A DNA stretch of 64,000 nucleotides from Welwitschia mirabilis (taxonomy: Eukaryota > Gnetophyta > Gnetopsida > Welwitschiales): positions 83,260,344 to 83,324,343 of the forward strand of contig JBOZIK010000001.1 in the NCBI GenBank assembly GCA_051453625.1. Direction: 5' to 3'. Positions within the stretch are counted from its first letter, which is position 1. Each line of letters begins with the position of its first letter. Of the stretch, positions 55,681 to 64,000 are shown piece by piece. Under the pieces are notes generated by a model. It did no database searches. It saw only the letters and a program-made list of their open reading frames with translations, and had not been told where the DNA came from. The position numbers were made by a program, and so were the translations under genes.

Positions 55681-58429
55681 TATATTTCATACTCCAAATC
55701 TTATCCTAATAACCTTTGTGAGATTACTTGGTCTTAATTTTTACCAGTTGCTATGGCTTTTTAATTTTGTTTCCTAGTGAAACTCTCCAAAGGTACTTAT
55801 AGATTAATAAGCCTCTTCAATAATCAAAATACCCACATATGAAACAAAATCATCTTCTAGCACAATGCTTTAATGACTTCACAAGTTAAATAAGGACATT
55901 AAGAAACACATAACATGTAAGAAAAAGCATGAGATAAGTTAATAATTAAATGGAATTATCTCTCCTTCTTTTCAATTCTTCCTATCCTTTGCTTGAGGTG
56001 GTTTTACATGATCTCTTTGTAAGTATTATAAGACCTCTTCTTATTTCCATGTCATTAGTGCAAGTATTGCAAGAATCTTATTTGGTTTTCCTGCCTTTTC
56101 AAAGTAGCTATTGTTTAGATAAGGAAGCAAAGAGATTCACAACTAAAAACAAAGGATGAAAAGCATGTTTCATAAAAAATTCAGGTAATTCAAGAGTATA
56201 TCCAATAGCTAAGGCTTTCTTTTACCTAAATTTAACTTGATTGCTGATCACATTACGTAATCCAATTAGTCATGAATACTAATTAAAGCAAATTACCTTT
56301 CACATATCTAATACCCAAAAAATTATGATAATCTAGAATTCTCATATTCTTTAGGTTATGTAACGTAGGTAAAAACATCGAGAACTCACAAATTTATTTG
56401 ATTGTGATAGAAAATTCACAAATGAAATGGGAATTTAAGACATACACCAAGAAAATTCGCAATTGAAAAAAAGTGGAAAACTAACATAGAACTCATTTTT
56501 TTGTGTTTTATTTTTATTTTTAAAAAATTCTATTTTTATAGTTAGTTTCCGTTTTTATTGTATTTCTGTATTTTTTATTAAAAATTTCTAGAACAAAAAA
56601 AAATTTATGGTCCATCTTTCTTAAGTTTTATTGCAGAGCTATTATTTTAAGTTCTACTGTGTTTTTACTAAACCCTACAACTTGAAACATTTTGTGTAGA
56701 TCTTGAAAAGCTCTAAACTTTTTCTTAAAAGGTAACTCTCTAAAAAATTGACACCACCATCTTCCCTAACTGGTGTAATTGGTACTTCTAAGATTTTTCC
56801 TCTGTAACTTAAACTAAGACCTTTGTCAAATAGGATAAACTTGTTTAGCTTTTGGGACCCCTCTGAAACTAGTTAAAACTATTTACATATTAGATTTGAT
56901 ATGAATTAGTCATTTACTTAGAGAACCTTCCAATGGAAATATAGACCATAACATGGGTAGCAATCAAAAATAGAGACTACTGCTATGAAAACAACCCCAT
57001 AAAGACATCCATAGAAAAGAATCTTTTGAGTAATCTGACCTAAACACCTAATCCTCTTTTTAATGTCATTTGAACAATAACACATCCTATTTAAATAAAG
57101 AATTATTAAAAACCTTACACACCTTTTACCTTAGCTAATAAATAGTCTAAAACCCCACCACTTCATGTAACCAATTCAGCTTTCCTAATAATCCCCCTAG
57201 ATAAACCCTCTGTAATTATTTACAAGCCTAATGCACAGATATGTCATTGTATATAATGCAATCATCAATAACTCAAAGATTCATGTTTAAGCCTTTTAAT
57301 ATTTAATTACCCCATTTTCATGGCTTAGAATTATAAGATCCCTAATTGCACCTAAAAGAATTTGCATGCATGCTAGCCATCTTGTCATAGTTCCCTAATA
57401 TCATAAATGCCCTTTGATTTACCCTTTTCCTTTTCTTAATCAAAGACAAGATAAGGCCTAACTCTATATCTTTAAACCTCTATCCTTAATAAAATCTTTA
57501 TCTTAGAGGTTTTCCCATATTGTAAAACCAATGCTTTAAAGTAAGAGATTATGAGCTACTAATAGAAAGATCATGAGACATTCTCATAAACCTTAGATAG
57601 GTATAAGGTTTTACTTCAAAAATGCCCCTAACATGGATTTATTTCAAGAAGAGTAATTAGTTTCTTTTATGATGGATTATCATCAAATAATAAGCAAGTA
57701 GTTAAAATTATAAGCAGGAGTATTTTCTGTAAATTCCCCTTAGTTGAAATTTAGGATTGCCTTAAATCAGTAGCTAAAAGTTCAAGAAATTAGAAGACAC
57801 CAATCAAACCAACTATATTCAAGATTTTAGTAGGTCAACTAGTGTTTTTAGATTGTATAATAACTCTAAGTTAATAAATAAATTTATAAACTATTAAGAA
57901 GATCAGAACCCCTTTTCATCTTACCTAAACCTTCAACCTCCAAACTTAAGTGTTTAATCTTCCACATAAGCTCACATAAGATAGTTTAATATCCTTTCAT
58001 ACCCCTCTCTCAAAATATAGTAAATGAAAAAGTTAATTTCATCGGACATCATTGATAAAGTAACAAAAATAACCCATGTTCAAATACCTATAATCCTAGG
58101 TGGAGGTACAGTCCAAATTTTTCTTAGAAATACAAAAACTCATATAATCAAGTCCATACTAGTTAATTAAGAAATTTATTTCCATCATTATCTTTCCATC
58201 CTTGTCAATTAAACTAGTCATAAACCTAATTATCTAATTTGTCAAAGGAATTAATAAGGAAATTTATGGAAGTTCAAGCCTAAATTAACCTTGAAAATCA
58301 ATAAACTATTAGATAACTTACTTCCTTCATAAATAAAATTGAATGAAACCTTCAGCAAAGGCTAATATCCTTCAATCCAAAAGTATGTTCTTTGTTCTTT
58401 AAATTAAATAAAACTTGGAAAACTTCTAA
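55681..58429. other. No confidently recognised feature
   Basis: 2.7 kb that should hold chromovirus pol (minus strand) or gag of element H (plus strand), but I can read neither. The open stretch at 55950-56159 (+) is Leu/Ser-rich with no known motif. The DNA is slightly less AT-rich at 57000-57600. Confidence 0.4.
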
Positions 58430-59300
58430 TGAACTTACAAATAAACCAATCAAGAGTTAAAATTATAGAAGAATTAGAGGCTATGAAAATAGAATAAATC
58501 AAAACTATTCACTCTAAAAGTGAAAAAGAGTTAAATAATCAATCTAATAAAAACACAACTAAAGGAAAACTAACATCCATAGAAAATAATGAAAAGGATG
58601 AAATAGTAGAGAAGTTATAAATCCTTTGCTTACTTATCAAGAACCTTTATCATTTACAAAATAGCCTAGGAAAGAAAATATGATAAAAAACAACTACAAA
58701 TCTTAGAGTTTTTTAAGAATTCAAAATTAAAATGCTAATATTATAAGTAATTAAATGAATTTCCTCTTATGAAAAATTCCTTAAAGATATGTGTATAATT
58801 AAGATGAAAATGTATGTTAAGAAAAGTGCCTTTCTAGTATATCAAACTAGTGCATATAGAATCAAATTTCACAAAAGTACAAAGATATTGCCTTATAGTT
58901 GACATTATAATTAGAGATAAACATCTTAAGAAAGCTTTATTAGATTTTGAAGAAATTGTAAAACTTTTACCCCATTTATTTTACAAAGAACTTAATCTAA
59001 ATGATTATAAAAAGATAAAAATCTAATTGTAGCTAGCTGATAACTCATTAAAATTTTCACTAAGAATTATTAAAGACATAATTATTTGAGTTGATAATTA
59101 CTACTTTCTAGTAGATTACACTATGTTAGAAATTAATTCAAAAAAATATAATTTAATTCCTATCATTTACATAAACCTTTTTTAGTAACTTCAAATGCTC
59201 TTGTTAACTATAGAAATGGTCTGATGAAAATGTATTTTAACAACATAACTATTGACTTAAAATATTTTGAATATTGTGTAATTATCAAGGGATAATAACA
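58430..59300 (+). pseudogene. Gypsy gag end and aspartic protease remnant H (Athila-like)
   Basis: Plus-strand reading. SSYEKFLKDMCIIKMKM then YVKKSAFLVYQTSA at about 58768-58845 matches the plant words PSYAKFLKDLCTVKRKLNVKKxAFLxEQVSA. ALLDFEEIVKLLPHLFYKE at 58933-58990 matches the protease motif ALLDLGASVNLLPYSVYKxL. Here the catalytic Asp is kept but the Gly is Glu. LADNSLKF and IIKDIII with a stop, then VDNYYFLVDYTML, follow near 59030-59130. LFLVTSNALVNYRNGLMKM at 59172-59230 matches LGRPFLATSNALIxxRNGxMKL. Same fold and lineage as in A but on the other strand. Not functional. Confidence 0.85.
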
Positions 59301-60176
59301 ATGTTGTTTTTTTAATGATTTTTATTATTTTAATACTTTTTGGTTAAACCAAATTCTTATTCTTCGTATTATTATTTTAATGCTTTGAACTTACATTTTA
59401 AAGGAAAAGCATACAAATGTTATAGGATAAATCACATCTAACTTTAAAAAATTAGACTCTTATGCTTACACTCATCATATTCTTTTAAATTTCTTACAAC
59501 TATGTGTCAAGTGGATCCATGAAAAAATGTTATTCCACCTATCCTCTTTTTGGATAAGCAAGTTTTTAAGCCTCATGATCCCAAAATTTTTTAAGCTTTC
59601 ATTTTTCATCTCTTTAAAAAATATCCTTATGGAAACCCTTGTCAAAAGGCAACCAACTCATTAATATCTAAGGATACTTCCTTTACCAAAAATGATGAAC
59701 ATCATTACCCATTCAAATTTATTCACACACCCAAAGCCATTAATAAACCATCTCATTAAATGCATCAATCATTTATTCCTTCCATCTGTCCATGAGTTCT
59801 TAAGACTTATTAACCCTGGTTGATGGTCCTTAATAAATAATCTGCTAATAAGAAATCAACTTCTTAAAATAAGTTTAGGTAGAATTTGTATTTTTTAAGA
59901 AATGTTTATGCTTGTTTTTTAGTTATCTTTTTAAGGTTTGTTTCACTTAAGGTTTTCAATTTAGAAAATATGATTAAAAATGTGGAATCTACTTTTATAC
60001 TCTATTCCTAATTTTCAAACATCTTACAAAAACAAGATTTTCTTAATTAGGCTGATGACCTAATAACCCCTCTTATGTACATACAAATATTGAATATGAG
60101 AAAAAGAATAAAAATTAAAAAAATAATATTCCTTCTCCAAAAGTCCATGTTATGACAATTAAATAATTTTGTTTAG

Positions 60177-60277
60177 TTAACTCCATTGGGGATATGAACA
60201 CTCACTAGCAATGTATCTATAATAATCTATTTATAACATGACTAACTACATTAGGGTTATAAACACTTGCTAGTAAT
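60177..60277. repeat. Short tandem duplication
   Basis: TAACTCCATTGGGGATATGA then ACACTCACTAGCAATG is followed 65 bases later by TAACTACATTAGGGTTATAA then ACACTTGCTAGTAATG. Two diverged copies. Confidence 0.7.
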
Positions 60278-61779
60278 GAAGTATTAATTTCTTCAAGAAG
60301 CATGTTTAATTCTATTAGAAGAAAATTTTATAACATTAGATGCTTAATTTAATTCTTACTTAAAAGATATCTTATTTGTTTGACATTGTGATCTATTTAA
60401 ATAAAAACAAAAATCACAAAATTTTCAATAAAGTGATTATTAACGTAGGTCTTTCTATCTTTTGTGTTTATAGGATTTATTGTTAATTTGTGACTTCCAT
60501 TGCATTTTTTGTTTACTTTTCTTAATTAAATTATCAATTTTTACCTTGATGTTTTATGAGAAAACACATTAAATAAAGACATATTTGTGTTTCTTTTGAT
60601 AAGACTTTTTAATCCATGCCATAACCCATGTTCAAATTTACCCTCACATTTATAAAGCTTGTACCTTTCCTTGCATCTTTCAAATTGAGAGCTCTCTTTT
60701 ATGTCATATTTCATCCCTTTAACATTGTGTAACTGCTTTCTTAACATCTAGTTAGCATTATTGCTTATGTTCACTAGCACTATTACCATTTATGTGCATC
60801 CCAGATTCATTTTCTATTTATAGATTTCTTTTATATTTTTGTATCTTTTACACTATAAGGTCCCATAAGAATAGAACACTTGGATTATGAAGTTATGGAA
60901 CAAAATAAAGAAGATTTATTTCATAAGCAATAATAAATGAATGAAAAATTAGAATGATTAGCTTCTTATAGAAGATCATTTGGTTAGATTTAGATTTTTC
61001 TTATATGCATCTAGCTTAAAATGTTTTGCATAATAGTGTTTTTTGAGTTTTAACTGTTGATTTTAAAGTGTTTTCCTAAGTTTATAGTGTAAGAAAAACC
61101 CATGTAATTCAAACTTTATCTTTTCCAAATCTTAGCATGTTCTTGAAAGTTATATTAAATTTTTATATCTTTATAACTTTGAGAATAAATTTTAGTTTTA
61201 ATTATCTGGTATAGCATGTTTTTTAAATAGAATTTTTATGATTTTGATACCTTATTTTTTAAAAAAATTTGATTAAAATTTTTTTCCAAAGTTATATCAT
61301 TTTCATACTTGAGTATTTTACCTTAGAATTTTTCCATGTTAAATCATTTTCTAATTACATTTTTACTAGTAGACTAGTAAATGTCTGGTTAAGGGGTCTA
61401 TTACCATGTAAAATTTAACATTCAGACCAAGTTTATTTAAATAATTTAGCTTAGAGAAAGATATTAAAATAAATGTTTTATCATAAAAGTATCTCTTATG
61501 CCATTTTTAACATAATTTATGAACTTATGCACTTTTCATAATAATTTCAAATTACTTACTACATTATGAAGGATCTAGTGAAAAATGAAGCTCATCCGAC
61601 TAAAAACATCAGTATTGCCATATAAGTTAATGATGCTACTGATCCTTTGGATTGTAAAAATTATGTTCTGAAACTATCATAACAAAGTAATAAAATTATA
61701 CTTATGGATTAATTAGTTGTCATGATTAATTCATTATTACATAAGAAACAACTAATGACTTGAATGGCATATGGTGATG

Positions 61780-62250
61780 GCACAAATAACATGTAATAGT
61801 AGCATATGGCAGTGATGTGTATGATGACATGTGTGACACATGATGATAGTACTAGTTGGCAAAAGAATCATGATCTAAAGGCCTTGTTATGATTACCTTT
61901 ACAAGAAAATATAAATCCTACCTAATTCTACATGAAGAAAATAATAACAACTCAAATTGTAATAATCTAATTTGTAATTACTCAAATTGTAACCACCACC
62001 AATTACTACAAGATAAAGGCTTGTAATCCCTTCATCCCTTCTCTCATTATGAAAGGGCCCTGAACCCTCATTTATGTAGATCTTTAGTTAGACAAATGAT
62101 TTCAAAGTCTTGAGAATATCACTTGTTGTCATTGATTTTTAGCACATCCTTTAGGATGAAATTGTTCCAATACTGGTTTAAGGATTCTATATTAGTCTCA
62201 TCATCTTTATTTAATGTAATGCATTTTCCTATTTTAATAAAAATTATTTT
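61780..62250 (+). other. Possible LTR-like stretch with TATA box
   Basis: Less AT-rich DNA with a TATA-like ATATAAATCCTACC at about 61907 and tandem words CTCAAATTGTAATAATCTAA / ACTCAAATTGTAACC. A GAAAGGGCCCTGAACCCTC segment follows at 62048. This looks like a retroelement promoter or leader, but no LTR end or partner was found. Confidence 0.3.
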
Positions 62251-62540
62251 TTGACTTTTTATTTTAAGTTGTGAATAGCCTTTAATTATAATGCTTAAAT
62301 AATACCATATTATTAAGTTATTTTAAAATCTAATTGAGTTCTTTACATTATTGTATTGGTTATAGTTGTGTTTATTTAATGGATATTGAGCACATTAGTC
62401 CTTACTTTTTATGATTATGAATACCTATAAAGGATCAAAGTAACCATTGAATTTACCAACACTCATGTGATGAATGAAATTATGTTATCATAATCTAAGT
62501 CATCATGACTTAATAATTTAAGGTATGTTTCAGGAAATTA

Positions 62541-62850
62541 TAGGATATCATTGGAGTAAAGATGTGTTATTGGATAACTTGAGCTAGACCTTTATAGCTC
62601 ATTAATTTTCCTAATTCATCAATCAAATTTTATCAAGAATTATAAAATTCTTAGTTTCTTCTTTGTTTTGATTTCATTACACAATTGATAATCTTATCTT
62701 TTCTTTGTTGAGATTTACCTTAGTTATCCCTGTGCAAGAATGATACTAGGTACCTACTTAGTTTTATTTTATTTTTCTTTGATTACAATGAATAGATTTT
62801 TGGGAGACAAGCATAAAAATCTTAATAACGATGATGTCTTATTTATGCTA
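62541..62850 (+). other. Gypsy 3'-region-like segment
   Basis: GGTACCTACTTAGTTTTATT and then TTTTTGGGAGACAAGCATAA with ATCTTAATAACGATGATG resemble the plant gypsy 3' region, where TTGGGGACAAGCAAxxxTTAAGTTTGGGGGTGTTGATG follows the pol stop. It may be the end of element H. Recognition is from memory. Confidence 0.4.
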
Positions 62851-64000
62851 AAATTGAGTAAAAATGCATGATAATCACTATCTTTTAAATGTATCTTAAA
62901 AAGCAAGGTGAACTTTAAGGTGTTAGAAAAAATTATAATGTTATACTACTTTAAGTTAAATTCATTTATTGCTATTTTCTTATTGGTTAAGAATTGTATT
63001 AAAAATCTACTAAATCTTTATAGTATTCATAAGTTACTGCATCAAAAACTATTTCTTGAGTTATGGGCTATGAATTAATTATAACTAAGCTAGTAATAAA
63101 GTCCTTTTTTAAAACCTAATATAAGTGATGTACATATTTGCTTTACATGATATTGTTAAAAAAAATCTTGGATTATGTTAACAATTAAGGTAATTTTATA
63201 AGAAAACACTTTATCATCTCATATTAGAAAACAATTAATAGAAATACAAGCCCTCTAAATGCAAACTATGATTATAGCATCCTTGATTCTATCAAATACA
63301 AGTATCAACATGGTAGTAATAGTTGATATTAAATGTAATTTTTTGTTTTTTTATCTTATAAACTTAAAATTTTTAAATTCATGAGTAAGACAATAAGGAG
63401 TAAAATAGAGTGGAGTAGAGTAGAATAATAAAGCTAGGTTTTCACTTTGAGGGTTCATGGAACTAGTTCAAGGGGTGTTTCTTACTTAAATCTGGCACAT
63501 CTTCCTCATGCTAGTGTATTATTCTCTTTTATAGTTGTCCTATATAAGATCTTTTTTTCTTGGAGTCCGTTTGAAGGAGATTTCGAGTTTTTGACATAAT
63601 GCATCTTCAACATGCTCTCAGATTAACTCGTTGATGGCACTATTTACTATAAAAACCTTAAAAGGATGCAATAATATATTCTTAGACCTTACATTAGTTT
63701 TTTAATCCCTAAGTAAGGGTTTTTAAATTTATAACCCATGAAACCTAAAAACCCAAAGGGGTAAGCTCAAGTGAATCTAACATGACTAATGTAATGGAAG
63801 CATATTTTTTTCACTCTCAAATGGTAGTAAAATCTTCTAGTACCAAATCTTATGTAATACCAATGAGGGGAAGCAAGACTCAAGGCTTTCCTCACTTGGA
63901 TTTTGGTTTAAAGTGTAAAGGAGATATCATCTCACTTTACAAATAGTATTATTCTTAAATTTTAATCCTAAGAAGGAATCTCACTCACAGGAAAAGTGTG
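62851..64000. other. No recognised feature
   Basis: AT-rich DNA; the part after 63400 is less decayed. A minus-strand AATAGTGCCATCAACGAG at 63633-63650 vaguely resembles a tRNA-primer site, but there is no supporting LTR. No gene seen up to the window end. Confidence 0.4.

Larger units (their letters stand above)
59301..62540 (+). other. Downstream part of element H, unreadable
   Basis: Expected to hold reverse transcriptase and integrase if H was autonomous, but no such words can be seen. It contains a 65-bp tandem duplication at 60177-60277 and an LTR-like stretch at 61780-62250. The minus-strand open stretch at 60541-60747 (Lys/Glu-rich, FERCKERYKLYKCEGKFEHG) is not recognised. Confidence 0.4.

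Noticed and set aside
63633-63650. Primer-site-like AATAGTGCCATCAACGAG on the minus strand
   Set aside because: Only about ten bases agree with the tRNA-Asp-type site and no LTR end or gag lies beside it.
1-64000. tRNA genes, rRNA, CRISPR arrays, bacterial or phage operons
   Set aside because: No cloverleaf with A/B boxes, no rRNA core, no regularly spaced repeats with unique spacers, and no prokaryotic gene spacing were found; the window is plant repeat DNA.

Overview
This is AT-rich nuclear DNA from a plant, almost certainly the repeat-filled intergenic space of a large genome. I found no intact host gene, rRNA, tRNA, CRISPR array or bacterial-type operon. Nearly everything recognisable is a retrotransposon or DNA transposon, heavily decayed. 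Pol domains can be read only by crossing many stops. Many of those stops sit where Trp, Gln or Arg codons are expected, and catalytic Asp codons have become Asn. This fits long-term cytosine-methylation mutation (C to T on either strand). The plant assignment rests on a SIRE-like Ty1/copia element, Athila/Tat-like Ty3/gypsy elements with tRNA-Asp-type primer sites, a chromovirus-like LTR and a CACTA-like element. The species cannot be named.

Layout. 1-912: minus-strand fragment of an Athila-like open reading frame. About 0.9-18.2 kb: one SIRE-like copia element on the + strand (5' LTR end and leader at 1636-2430, pol at 4621-6356 and 13832-14430, long 3' region, polypurine tract and 3' LTR at 17231-18189). 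Its pol is split by a complete 7.47-kb gypsy element A (6357-13826, minus strand, both LTRs, target duplication TATAC). Its 3' LTR is interrupted at 18190 by gypsy element B (minus; LTR, polypurine tract, integrase, RNase H, up to 23136). 23.1-25.3 kb: a pair of 300-bp direct repeats around unclassified DNA. 27.3-31.7 kb: a third gypsy LTR (C) with an Athila-like ORF present twice. 32050-42637: a probable CACTA transposon with subterminal repeat arrays. 43.8-46.2 kb: + strand gypsy gag/protease remains (F). 46.2-54.1 kb: gypsy elements D and E arranged LTR-internal-LTR-internal on the + strand. 54.2-55.7 kb: chromovirus-like LTR and chromodomain remnant on the minus strand. 58.4-62.9 kb: another + strand gypsy remnant (H) with protease. 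62.9-64.0 kb: nothing recognised.

How the parts relate. A, B, C, D and E share one LTR family of about 1.1-1.2 kb: TGTTG start, conserved TATA region, conserved U5 end, and (where visible) a TGGTGCC/TGGCACC primer site. Internal regions differ. B kept integrase and RNase H. A holds only gag and protease. D holds an Asn/Tyr/acid-rich ORF of unknown origin. This looks like an autonomous lineage with non-autonomous relatives using the same LTRs. Thirteen runs of N interrupt the window, and several are flanked by near-identical sequence on both sides, which points to unmerged contig ends.
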